Shown here: piece after piece, positions 1-10,660 of the stretch
Position numbering within the stretch: position 1 is the stretch's first letter
Layout of the letters: each line of letters starts with the position of its first letter
Source: Gnetum montanum
Taxonomy: Eukaryota > Streptophyta > Gnetopsida > Gnetales > Gnetaceae
Direction of reading: 5' to 3'
Length of the DNA: 64,000 nucleotides
Assembly (NCBI GenBank): GCA_015680685.1
Contig: MNCI01014168.1
Location: 58,467-122,466, forward strand
Notes under the pieces: model-generated
Databases searched by the model: none
What the model saw: the letters and a program-made list of their open reading frames with translations, nothing else
Told to the model about the DNA's origin: nothing
Program-made: the position numbers and the translations under genes

Positions 1-2
1 AA

Positions 3-1031
3 AATGAAAAGGAGAAGGATTTTTGGGATGCCTCCGTAGTAGAAGCACAAACCCATGCACATCTTAAGGCACTCAAGGCCTTAGAAGAAAAAAATAAGTA
101 GCTGGTTGCTGACAACCTTCAGTTGACCACTGTAGAGAAGCAAAAGAACATTCTCAATGAACACTTTCATCAGTTATGAGAACAATTCATTCGGGTCAAC
201 TGAGACATAAGCTGTTTAGCCAGAGAAAATCGAACCCTCTCAATGGAGGAGGTATGTGCTATTCATCAAAAGTTAGCAATTGAGATAAGCGCATGGCAGA
301 ATGAGGCTAAACGACATGAGAAGTTGAAGGAGCACTTCTGAGATTAGATGGGGATGTACAAAAAAATCTTGGAAAAGAAAATCCATATGGCCAAGGCCCA
401 AATCAACACTATCAGTGCTCAACACACTGATTGGCGGGCCATATTGGACATATACGCCTTTGCCCACCAAGCGGAAGTTAAGAATTGGGACCTGTAGATT
501 CAGGACTTGACAAAGTACATGGAGTTGGAAAACCTCAGATATGCCAACCTTGCCATGTTAATAGCAGGGCACCCAAGAATAGAGCTCAAGCAGCAGGTAG
601 CTACCACCCACATCAAATACGAAGCAGAATTTGCAAAACGCAAGAAGCTGTTGGAAAAACTAGATGTTGAAAATTTTGAACTTGAGGTGGTTAAAGCCAG
701 CTACCAAGGATAAAAAGATGTTGCAACTAACTTGGCTCGATGGCTAACAGATCTTCATGAATACAAGGATAAAGCCAGAGCCTATGAGAAAGAACGACAG
801 GTGTTTGTGGCTTGGTATGTCAAGGCCAACCAAATGTTTTCACAACTACCCTGCCCGTGGGAGGTGCCGACTCCATCAAACATTGGAACATTAGCATGGA
901 CCACAAAAGACCCTTAGACCAAAGAGGAGAAGCTCTAGGCCATACTTCAATGCCATCAAGCTTTAAAGTCTGGAGCACATGATAAAGGAAAAGTGCCAAT
1001 GGAGAAGCCACCACCACCAGGAACTACATGA
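3..1031 (+). pseudogene. Decayed coiled-coil ORF at the 3' end of retroelement F2
   Basis: One reading frame (frame 3) runs from the window edge to about 1031. It is broken by roughly ten stop codons, most of which one transition would explain (CAG to TAG, CGA to TGA). The translation is rich in Lys, Glu, Gln, Leu and Ala with heptad-like spacing, as in a long coiled coil (for example KRKKLLEKLDVENFELEVV at 639-695), and ends in a Lys/Pro-rich tail (EKPPPPGTT). It lies between the rest of the element, outside the window, and a polypurine tract plus 3' LTR, so it is an extra ORF downstream of pol in the sense direction. I cannot assign a family. It could instead be a gag-like protein in a rearranged element. 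The coding assignment is fairly secure; the function is unknown. Confidence 0.6.
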
Positions 1032-1179
1032 GTTCCAAGTTTTTGTAGTTGTAGCATTTTCTGTGTTGTGTCTTCCCACATTGCAACATCATTTTATTTT
1101 TTTCATCTAATAATCCCATACCTATCCATTGTGTAATCATTGTAACTTGAGGACGAGTTTTTATTCAGTCATGGGGGTA
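1032..1179 (+). other. 3' untranslated part and polypurine tract of F2
   Basis: This short stretch carries the TTGAGGACGAG box (about 1147-1157) that commonly precedes the 3' LTR of plant Ty3/gypsy elements. It is followed by ATGGGGGTA at 1171-1179, directly before the LTR start TGATGG. The run of Gs is the likely primer for plus-strand synthesis. F3 has a similar box (TTAAGGACAAG) about 25 bases before its 3' LTR. Confidence 0.6.
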
Positions 1180-1974
1180 TGATGGAACGCGATATCGCAT
1201 GGGCCACGATATCGCGTACATGATATCGCAGCCCGTCCCCAGTTCTATAAATAAGAGGCGGTTCTACCTTGTTTGATAGTTTTTAGGATATAGTTTAGTT
1301 CCTTAGCGAAACTCTGGTAGTTTGATCCCTCCATAGATAGATTATTTTCCCGTGTCTGCCTGCAATGTGGTGAATGTAATTGTATGACATCCTTTATTCG
1401 AGTGTGACATGCTTGGACACGCACATGACCAGAAATAAAGATCAAGATTACTTCATCATTGTAGCATTCATTTTGTTTATTTATTTATTTAATTATTATT
1501 TATTGCTTTCTTAGTTAATCTTTCTCACCCATAAACTCATGTAAACGTGGAATGAGAACGACTTGATTATGAGCATTTAAGTGTGACTACTTGGTAACCT
1601 AGTGGCATGCCTAGGATCTACGCTTGGTAATCCTAGTGATAGTCATGCATGAAGTCCAAGATGTGTATGGATAATCAAGGAATGGATGCTCATCGCACTT
1701 AGGCTAGATTAGATTCTCTTACCCTTCCTCCCAGCTTAGCTTAGTTAATATTACTTTCCACTGCCTTCAGGAGTAGCATTAGGTTAGAACACATCATACA
1801 CCTCACTCTGGACTAAATCATATGTGAAAAATATAATACTAGTCTAGGTGGGAAGACAGTGAACTGTGACCTAAGGTTAACGATCTAGGTGCCACAACTA
1901 GTCCGTCTATGGAGTTTGACCAGATTGCGCATGAAAACGCTCGTATTCGTATGGTTGAGTGTAGGGGTATAGCA
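1180..1974 (+). mobile_element. 3' LTR of retroelement F2
   Basis: The repeat begins TGATGGAACG right after a polypurine tract and ends near AGCA at about 1974. At that point the minus-strand RNase H frame of O-A resumes, which fixes the right border to within about 10 bases. Inside are a palindrome-rich U3 (1185-1235), a TATA box at 1246, an AATAAA at about 1434, and a stretch (TTAGCGAAACTC, 1302-1313) shared with the F3 LTR. The matching 5' LTR is outside the window. It keeps several CpGs, unlike most of the window, which suggests a more recent insertion. Confidence 0.75.
1185..1260 (+). promoter_or_regulatory. U3 palindromes and TATA box of the F2 LTR
   Basis: Three copies of a GATATCGC-type core lie within 50 bases (about 1191, 1209 and 1222), including the perfect palindrome GCGATATCGC. 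They are followed by TCTATAAATAAG at 1244-1255, a good TATA box. Transcription would start about 30 bases downstream. The palindromes are candidate protein-binding sites; no specific factor can be named. Confidence 0.5.
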
Positions 1975-4139
1975 TAGTCCAAGGTTAAGGTGGATAATTT
2001 GCAAAACACTAAGGACCAACATTGTAATGATGTTAGCTATGATGTTCTTTTTTTCTAGATATGTATTGGATATCAACATGTATAAATTGTTTTAAGAGTT
2101 GCTTCTCTAAGTATAGTAAGGTTGTAAATATTTGGCTTTGCATGCATAAACGTAGATTACTTGGTTAACCAATAGTTGACAATCACCTTTGATCATTAAA
2201 TGCTTAATTCCTATGTTATGTGCTATGATCATCCCTCTAATCAAGCCCTAATACTCTACTATATTTTTGGTACATGGGAACTTAAAATGATAAGCAAAGG
2301 ATTAGATTTCACTAGATTGAAATGTTATGATGGTAGTGACACTAGCCACATGGGTAGTTGAAGCTCCGTCAAAGTGGATGACCACATCATAACCCTTGAG
2401 CACTTGGCTAATGGTGTTGACATGTTCATTAGGAAATTTATGGTATATATTTGCTTGGTCATCAATAGGTTAAATAGTAAGTTATATGACTATACCTTGA
2501 CCCTTTGTTAAGGATTAAAAAACATAATAAAGATCAAACTCTACTGTTATGGCTTTCCATCAGGCTATACTATGACTTTCATAAATATTATTCATTATGG
2601 CTATAAGGATGTTATATTTGCAAATGACATTAACTTGGCTTCTGAAGAGGTAGTGCCTCTACTTTTTCAATGAGAAGACTAGTGCTAGATAGTACTTCTG
2701 TACTTCAAAATACATGGTCTCATGGGCAACTAATGCATGGCTAAGATACTACACTAGCATTTTTTCTCCATAATCACATTTTTGATAGAGTAGAGAGCCA
2801 ATGGACATGTCAAAGATGGTAAGGTAGATGAAAAATGGTTTACCCTCTTATGGAGGATAGGCTATCAATAGTTGTGCCAACTCTTGCTTAAGGTTTTTAA
2901 AGGCTACTTGGCATTGAGCTATCTACTCATAGTAAACTCTTTTCTTAAGCAACTATTACATGGATTATAACTTATTTGTAAGCCTAGTGATGAACCTACG
3001 AATAAATTGTAATCAACCTTGTAATCCCAAAAGCTCCTTAAGGTTAGTAGGCATTGACAAGTTGGAGGTGGCCTTAACCTTATTAGGATCAACACAAATC
3101 CCTGCATTAGATACTACAAAGCCAAGAATCTTACCAGTCTTTTCACCAAAGACACATTTCTTAGGATTAAGTCTAAGATCATACTTGAGGCATTGTTTAA
3201 GCACAAGGTCTAGATCATCAGCATGGTGATTAGCCACTTTGGACTTAATGGATATATCATCTATGTAATCTTTGAGCAATCATAACATGTAATCACTAAG
3301 GATGTATGTCATAGCTCTTTGGTAGGTTGCTCTTACATTTTGAAGGTCAAAAGGCATCATGGTATAGAAAAAAGTACCTCAAGGGATCATAAAGGTCATG
3401 CTAAGTTGGTGTTCTAGGTTGATTCTAATCTAGTTATATCCTAAGAACTCATCCATAAAGGACAATAATGTGTGTCCAACTGTAGCATCGATAAGTTGGT
3501 CAATACTAGGGAAAGGAAAATTGTCCTTAATGGTTTCCATATTTAGGTCTCAAAAATCAATGCAAATATGGATAATCCCATTTTTCTTAGGGACTACCAT
3601 TAATTTTGGACATCCAATCTACATAGTCAATAGCTCTAATGAAACTAGCTTGGTAGAGCTTGGTAATTTCATCATGAATTGCCAAGGCCAAATCAGGTTT
3701 GATCTTACACTTTCTGCTTAACTTGTCTAATGCTAGGATCAAGTATGATGATCTGTTAAACTAAACATGGATCTAATCATGGAATATCTCCATATGACCA
3801 GGCAATGACCTTAATGTTATCTTGTAAGACCTTGGTGATGTCTTGAGCTTGTTGAGGTTTTAGTGAGGAACTTAGTTTAAGGGTTTTCTCCTTACCCCCA
3901 TGTGTTGTGACAGGAACCTTAGCCAGTGACTCTTCAGTTATGTCACCAACCTCAAGGTCAAGTATTTTAACTAGGTTTTTAGGCCATTATAGAGGATTTT
4001 TTATTGAGGCTATGTGGTTTTCAAGACTATCAGGTTCAAGTTCTAGACAATTAAGATTGATGTATCATTCAACATCACCATGAGGCCCACTCAAGCTCAA
4101 AGGCAAGGTGATTTTCTTCCAAGTTTCTATACTTCAATC
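1975..4139 (-). pseudogene. pol remnant (RT linker, RT, RNase H) of Ogre-like element O-A
   Basis: Read on the minus strand, the frame starts after a putative splice acceptor at 4140. It gives a linker (DNIKVIAWSYGDIP, about 3820-3780), then RT with the palm motif YIDD (about 3267), followed by SIKSK and the LNPKKCVFG block typical of Tat/Ogre RTs. RNase H follows with FDGAST (about 2365), a block matching the usual FPCTNNIAEYEAL region (about 2270), GDCQLLVNQV (about 2170) and a terminal block ending near 2000. There are scattered transition-type stops. Integrase is absent because element F2 inserted at about 1975; the remainder should lie beyond the left edge. RT and RNase H identification is secure, the Tat/Ogre placement good. 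Confidence 0.85.
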
Positions 4140-4175
4140 CTACATATCAACCATAAGAACATTAAGTCACAACTA
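4131..4175 (-). other. Putative sense 3' splice site upstream of RT (O-A)
   Basis: On the minus strand a branch-point-like CTTAAT is followed after about 20 bases by ATGTAG, then exon sequence GATTGAAG starting at 4139. The same arrangement recurs at 28634 and 19258 in the sister copies. Ogre elements are known to carry an intron between protease and RT, which fits this position. The partner donor near the end of the protease could not be fixed. Confidence 0.5.
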
Positions 4176-4490
4176 GGTAAAAATAGGTAAACCATGCTAA
4201 AATGATATAGACTAATTTGGTAAACATATGCTATCCAAATGACAAACAAAAAAGAAAGTAAGGGTAACCAAGGCTATAATAGATAAATAATGACTAATGA
4301 GATTGAAAAAAGGATCATAAAAGAGAACATAAGGTGAAAATGATGAAACAAGAAGTTATATAGAGGCTGTATAAATTTGATTGATGAGAAAGAAGGTCAA
4401 AAATGTGAAACAAGGCTAAAAACAAGGTCAAATCTGTGAGAATGAAATACATGTGGTAAAAATTAGTTGATACTAGTTAAACAAGATTAG
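4176..4490. repeat. A-rich degenerate short repeats, O-A
   Basis: This purine-rich stretch is built from words such as AAGGTCAAA, AATGATGA and GTAAAAAT and has no coding signal. It corresponds to the longer AAATGATGGTCAAA-type tracts at 19380-20110 and 28740-29130. In minus-strand sense it lies just upstream of the splice acceptor. Confidence 0.45.
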
Positions 4491-4494
4491 ATTT

Positions 4495-4530
4495 TGCTAG
4501 TTTTAGGCCTTAGTGCACCATGGTATGGGA
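4495..4530. repeat. Single copy of the cassette-border repeat (RT side), O-A
   Basis: The sequence GCTAGTTTTAGGCCTTAGTG followed by CACCATGG matches the unit repeated at 10297-10410 on the other side of the antisense gene. The sister elements have it at 20155 and 29170. It may mark one edge of the cassette between protease and RT. Confidence 0.5.
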
Positions 4531-4539
4531 CTATAGAGT

Positions 4540-6965
4540 TGTTGAAAGAGTTTGGGCACATGAGGAGGCCATTCTAGAGCTATTTTAAAGTAAAAATGAC
4601 ACTTTTGTTGTGACTACGTTGGGCCCTACTTGGGACTACGATGGTCCTACATAGTCTTACATTTCTCAAGAATAGATGACATTTAGGGGAACTATCCAAG
4701 GCTTTATATGATTATTTTTGGACTTCCAATGGTCTATAAAATTAGCACAAGGGGTAGGTATTGAAGATCAGTAACTTTTGGTATTGTTTTGATCCTTTAG
4801 AAGGTGGAAAATCTTGTTTATTGTGATTACTATGCTAGGCTAGTAGGCCCTAGTGTAGTCATAAGGGATGAATGAGTTTATGGGATTTTTAGGACTGAAT
4901 GAAAGTGAAATATGCAATTGGGAGTCATGGGGGTATGATTCTAGTCTTTCTAGGTCATTGTTGGACCATTATGAGCTACTTAATGCTAGTTTTCGTTGTC
5001 ACACATTCTCTTTCGAGAGGGACTATGATGACCTAGCATAGTCCTTAGCTTCCTCAACATAGCTTGGCATGAAAAATAGATTTTGGTTGGTTTTAGATCT
5101 CAATCAACCATCCTAATGGACTTTGAAGGTCATTGGTGTCATTGGTTAGGATTTTGGTGTAGAAATTATCAGTTTTCATGCTTTTTTGGGCATTGAATGG
5201 CTAGATACCATGGGGCTAAGCTTGGTATGCAGCTCCCAGAGTAGTTAAGGATTCCAAATGAGAAAAAATTATAGAATTTATTGTCAAAAAACTCTAAATG
5301 AAGTTCCATGATTTTCCAAGGGTTAGTTTTTGATGATTTCCTGGTGGATTTTCCAACCTAGGGTGGACTACATTGGGCTTAGGCATGGACTATGCTAGCC
5401 TAGCATAGTTCTCCTCCCCTCCTTAGCATAGTCCATGTGTTGGATGCTAGACTATCAAGCTTAAACTAAGGTTTTAGGGCTTATAGGAATTAAGTTTCAT
5501 GATTTTTGGTGTTTCTTGGTAGCCCCAATGGGACTACACTAGGCCCTAGGCAGGGACGATGCTGGCCTAGCATAGTTTCATCTCCTTAGTTAGTGTAGTC
5601 CATGTTTGGATGTCAAAAGTGGAGGAAGTCATAATATTTTACCATGTTTGATGCTCTAGTGTTGTCAGAAGTTGACTTGGAGTTCTCACATGATGTGTTT
5701 TTTGAGTTTGGGATGGACTACACTAGGCAGTCATTGGGACCATGCTAGCCTAGTGTAGTCCTCCTAGTTCTTAGTGTAGCCTTATGTGGAAACTTAGTTT
5801 TGTTGAGTTTCTTTAGGTTTTTGGTCTATAAACATGACTAGGAGTCTTTTTGAGGTGTGGAGACTCTGGAAGGTAGTTTTGAAGATGGGTAAGGGTCTAT
5901 ATGATGCTCACTGACCTTGGACCTTGGGACTATGCTATCCCAGTGTAGTCCTTAGTTTTTTTCTAGTGTAGTCATGGGGAAAAGGGAAAAAATAACATCA
6001 TTAACTATAATAGACCATGCCTCAAGCTTATTGGAGGCTCAAACTAGGGTTTGATAAAATGGTGTGTCGATTCAAGATCAAATAAGGGTTGAATGGATTG
6101 GATGGACTACTTGGGACTACAAGAAAGCAAGAGTTAACGCTGGACTATGTGGATAGTAGAATAGGACTATGTTGGCCCAACGTAGTCACTGACTTCTCTC
6201 AGTATAGTCAATGAGGAGGCTTAATTTTTATCATAGTTGAAGTGCCTTTAATCAAGTTTTGGTGCTATCAAGAATTTTGGCTAGGGTTTGAGAGGGCTAT
6301 ATGGTTAGTTTAGAGGCTTCTGGAGGTCAGATAGGCTTTTGGAAGTCCATCCCAACATGAACTATCATGGCAATAGTTGGGCTATGCTAACCTAGTGTAG
6401 TGCTTGTCTCCTCTTCAGTGTAGTCATATTATCTTACCTAAAACTATCATACTTAGCCATATTCTTACATTGTAAGGCACCCAATCCAAGGTTTTAGATA
6501 GATAGGATGTAAGCAGTAGTTGTTCCATGACTTCTTAGAGTGTTAACCCAAGCATAGTCTAGATAGGAAGTGGACTAATACTAGCGTAGGCATGACTTTT
6601 TGTGCCATTCATGGGAAATGCTAGTGTTGGGTCCATCAAAATTAGAAAATTTTGAAGAAAAAAAAAACTTCACACAATCCTAACATAGTCCTAGTTTCCA
6701 TTTTAGTGTCCAAGTGAAGTGAGATTCCAAAATGAAACCAGGGTCTTCGGTTGGACACTAAGGTTATATTGGTTTTAAATGGGAAAACATGAAACATTGT
6801 TGGTATTTTCCTTACATTCTTGCTACTGTGCCTTGGTTGGAAAGCTTTGCCACTATTGTCTAGTGCCTACCAACTACTACCAACATAGTGACATTTACTA
6901 GTGGACTACTGCCAAGATAGTCCATCCATTGGTGGCCTACTATAGTGTACTCATTCTAAGAACAA
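4540..6965. repeat. Palindrome-rich tract upstream of the antisense gene, O-A
   Basis: A non-coding tract of about 2.4 kb is studded with decayed copies of a palindrome whose likely ancestral form is ACTACGCTGGCCAGCGTAGT. Clear copies lie at about 5389-5409, 5565-5585, 5740-5760, 5929-5950, 6160-6182 and 6385-6405, mostly written as ACTATGCTAGCC then TAGYRTAGTC. Half-sites (AGTGTAGTC) lie between them. The spacing is irregular, 150-250 bases. The tract corresponds to 20260-22000 in O-E and ends just before the start of the antisense gene. A regulatory role is inference. Confidence 0.6.
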
Positions 6966-7001
6966 AGGTTTTCTATGTTTTCTACTCTTTCTTTTGGCAT
7001 C

Positions 7002-9963
7002 ATGATCAACAAAATAACACCTATTAGTAATCATACATTGGAGGAGGTTGAGGCTATTGTTGAAACCTTAGTATGTCTACCCTACCTAAGGATTGTGGAG
7101 AGTTCAACCACACCACCTTTTCCAAGGATTGTGGAGAGTTCAACCTTAGTTATATTTGTTGTAATTTATTGCACCTACACAAAGGCTAACGTGCTACCTT
7201 TTGCTATGTTGTAGTGATCACTCCATCTATTGAAGTTATGGTTATCACTTCAAGATATACAGAGGAGACCTTGATCCTTGAGTTTGATGAGGTGGAATCC
7301 TCATAGGATTGGTTATCAAATTAGGCTCCTACTACTATACATGGGCGGGTCATCTATGTGGGCCTATTTGACCTCTTCATGGCCCCAAGCCAAATCATTC
7401 CTACTATAGAAATATTAAACATTCTTAACTCCTTTAACCAAGGATTTCAAAGGTTTTTCACTTGTGTTCATGGTATGACTATTGTTTTAGACATTAATGC
7501 ATTCACATTCAATGACTTCTTTGGTGTCTTGAATAATGCAATGTTAGTTATTATCAAAGAAGGGAGAGAGGTGGATCACTAGGAAGAAGTGAAAGAGTGG
7601 TTAGACACTTATTGTGGTAGAAAGGAATATTCTCTAAAAGAGATCAAATTAACATTGACTAAGGAGATGTATCCCTTGTTTCAATCCTAGGCATTTCCTA
7701 GGTTGTTATCATAGGGAAAGATCTTAGGTGTGGAATAAGCTTGAACCATAAAGTAGGTACTCACTGAAATCACTCAATTCAACTGGGTCATACACATGAT
7801 TTTTGGGGTTCAGTTGTAGGTCCGAAAAATTTTTGAGAACCTTGCTACAAAGTGCCATGTGCATTTCATACTCTTCTCAGCTTACTTATAGAGGTTCATG
7901 AAATTTCTAGTGCTAAGAAAGGATGGATGATGGGTTTCCCAAGATCCATCCCAATTTGGAAAACCTTAGGTGAATCTTCTCACTCCATCCACTAGGGCTC
8001 AAGACCAATCAGAAGCTACAGACTAATTATTGTCTATCATCATCAAAGATCTTGATTGGAAATGTTGTAGATCTCTTAACAGCATTGGGGCTAAGCCTCT
8101 CACCATACCAACTAGCATCAAGAAGGCTTGAAGATTATGTGCAGAGGCTAAGGATACATATAAGGAGAAACTTAAAAGACCTTTGATGGACTAGATAGTG
8201 CCAAAAATTGAGGAAACTCCTAAGAAAAAGATGATTATCAAGTTAAGAGGGATGTAGATTGACATCATATGTATGTATTTTTTTTGATTCACTATTTTAT
8301 TATTACTTTGTTAAAATGCTATGATGGATTTGTGGCTTTGTAAAATGTGGGAAGATACTCTATGTTTCATGGTTGATGCATCTTGTAGATAAGCAATAGG
8401 AGTGGGAGGCTATAGTAATAGTAGCCATTGCTGAAGAGGAAAGGAGGCATCAAGGGGAGGAGGAGATGTGGATTTAGGAGGAAGAAATATTAAAGCATTA
8501 CAAGGATGATGTGTTGGAGAATGAGGGCTTACCTCCTTTTCCTCCTATGGGCTACTTTGAATCCATGCTAGAGGATCCACAAATGAGTGAACCTCATATT
8601 ATCACATCAAAGGATCTTTTAGGTACTTATAATTTCTAGTTCTAAGTGTTATACTTGTTATGGTTTATTGATTCTTATTTAATAATGATCATGATCATTT
8701 GGTTGTTTGCTGCAGTTTTTGTAGCTCAAGAGCCATAGGCAGAAGCATCCAATTCTACCTTCCATATGCAATCATGGGTGGAAACCCTCGATAAAATGGA
8801 ATTTATGTGGGGTGTAGCCAAATATATGATCAATTGGTTGCAATAGTTAACACTTGAGATTAGTGATAATTTTAACTCATTTTATCTTTAGTGTTTTTAT
8901 ATTTTTGACCTTTTACTTGTTTTTCATGGTTATGTAGTTTTCTTTGTTAACTATGTCCATTTTTTTGGATTTCATTCTATATTGGTTATAGTGCCTAACT
9001 TGAGATGGGATTCTAACAAGATAGTTAAGGTTAATGCATTTCCTTCCTTACCTTCTGATATGGAGAATTTCCCACATAAGCTATATGAGGATGCTACCGA
9101 ATGTGCACTCTCATGTGCCAAGTCTTTGTGGGAATGTAGATGCTCTAATGAGTTCCTATGGGAATAAGTCATAGCATTAAGGGAGGAGAAAAAAATTGAA
9201 AGAGGAGGTAATAGACCTCAAGGGCTACAGAGACATCATAGAGGCTTAGGTAATTAATAAGGAGTCTTTATGCACTAAGGAGATACTTTGGTCTCACTAT
9301 TGGCATGTAATTCAAAGCAAGGTCATCCTTGCTAGAGAAATCATACAACAAAAGCTTTAGATTGATGTCATCAATTGCAAGACTAGTAACTGGAAGGGCT
9401 ACTACACTTGGATCCTTGAGTGGGGTCATAAAAAAAATACCACAAGAGGATTTATAAGGCTAAGTGATATGCTTACCTCTAGTGGCTATAGGAGGATTCT
9501 ATGGAAGCTAGAGTTCTTTATGATGGATATTAATGCAGAGGAGGTCTATAAGATATTCATAAACAATGTGGTTGTAGCTACTTCTCCTACTTGCTAGATC
9601 ACTACTGCCTTAGGGAAGGCAACCTCAACCACATTTTCACATAAGCCCCTTACATGGACTAATGTTAATAGGGCTAGTATCCTTATAGGTCTTAATCTTG
9701 GAAACATTAACTAGAAAAACATGTCTAAAGACAAACTCCTCCACCATCTAGAGTTTGGTCTTCAGACTTTCCCAATAGAACATATGGCTCCTAAATGATC
9801 TTAGGTTAGTTCATTTAATTTTAATTTCATTAATTTTCATTTTGATGTTTATTGGTTGCTAATCGGTTTTGGTTTTGTCAAGTTATAGGTACCAAAAGAC
9901 ATTAGTGGCCCCAACAGTGGGGATAGAGATGATGATCCACCTCTTTTATTAGATGTTCCATAA
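7002..9963 (+). pseudogene. Antisense multi-exon gene of O-A (short form)
   Basis: Five exon blocks can be matched to the copy in O-E: exon 1 from ATG at 7002; exon 4 about 7215-8270 (acceptor TTGTAG, donor GTATGT); exon 5 about 8389-8622; exon 6 about 8725-8862; exon 7 about 8992-9804; terminal exon 9889-9963 ending in TAA. The introns are AT-rich with pyrimidine tracts and GT/AG ends. Exons 2 and 3 are missing. Exon 4 encodes LFDLFMAPSQIIPTIEILNI and a block VHGMTIVLDINAFTFNDFFG; exon 7 has ECALSCAKSLWECRC. Stops are transition-type, plus a frameshift in the A run near 9190. The gene runs opposite to gag and pol of its host element. Function is unknown. Exon 4 faintly recalls domains of other plant-transposon ORFs, but this is weak. 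Confidence 0.65.
7088..7147. repeat. 36-bp tandem duplication in the first exon region
   Basis: The word AAGGATTGTGGAGAGTTCAA occurs at 7088 and again at 7124, so a 36-bp unit is present twice in tandem. It keeps the reading frame (36 is divisible by 3). It lies where O-E has the end of exon 1, so it may be part of the rearrangement that removed exons 2 and 3. Confidence 0.75.
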
Positions 9964-10296
9964 TTTCATTAGTTGCTTCGATTATGCCCATTTAAGTTTA
10001 CGTGATTTTTGATGTTGATGATGTATGACTAGTGTTAGTTAAAATAGATTTTTTGGATGATTTATTTATCTATGGTTATGATATTATGGACATTTTAACA
10101 TCAAATTTAATTTTAAATTTTAAGTTTTAATTCAAGTTATGATGTTATAGCATTATTAGTGCTATATATATCATGGCACTACATTGTAATCTACATTTTG
10201 GCTACATTAGCAAGACTTGGTTATCGTGTGATAAAAGGTTAAAAAAATTATGGAATAAAATCATAAACTAAAGAGAATGAGGTATAATGTTGTGTG
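9964..10296. other. AT-rich trailer of the antisense gene, O-A
   Basis: This non-coding AT-rich sequence follows the TAA of the terminal exon and shares short blocks with 39527-39984 and 30319-30710 in the sister copies. It probably contains the antisense transcript's 3' untranslated region. I see no clear polyadenylation signal that all copies share. Confidence 0.4.
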
Positions 10297-10410
10297 CCAG
10301 TCTTAGGCCATGGAATACCATGCAGTATTTGCTAGTTTAAGGCCATGGTGAGTAGTGTGGTATTCGCCAGTTTAAGGCCATGGTGGGACATGATGCTAGT
10401 TTAAGGTCTT
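10297..10410. repeat. Cassette-border repeat array (protease side), O-A
   Basis: Three to four units of about 35-40 bases are present, of the form GCCAGTTTAAGGCCATGG plus a spacer (for example at about 10297, 10333, 10366 and 10393). The GGCC core with a conserved TTTTAGGCCTTGG arm identifies the same family at 30711-30870 and 39985-40165. A single unit sits at the far end of each cassette. Confidence 0.65.
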
Positions 10411-10660
10411 AGCAAACTATAGAGAATGTAAAAGTAAAATTTTTAATGACATTTTCTCTTTAAGAAAAAGTAAAAAGGCTTTAAAAGTAAAAGTATGAAA
10501 AACCAAATAAATTCTAGGCTACTAGTAAATTAAAATGTAAACCTAAGAGAAATGAAATGATACCAACAAGTATAGCATAAATTAGGCTATTAGGATACAA
10601 ATGTTATAAAGTCACAAGCCTACAAGCCCATAGGCTATGGGAAGGATTAGGAGCATGTAT
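10411..10660. other. Unassigned spacer between border repeats and protease, O-A
   Basis: A-rich sequence without coding signal or recognisable motif. In minus-strand sense it follows the protease tail and would contain, or lie next to, the 5' splice site of the predicted intron. Confidence 0.4.

Noticed and set aside
2960-3229. An 89-codon plus-strand ORF
   Set aside because: It is a shadow of the minus-strand RT region with the YIDD motif.
4540-6965. Repeated palindromes as a CRISPR array or satellite
   Set aside because: Spacing is irregular, intervening sequences are not unique spacers of constant length, and the context is a plant retroelement.
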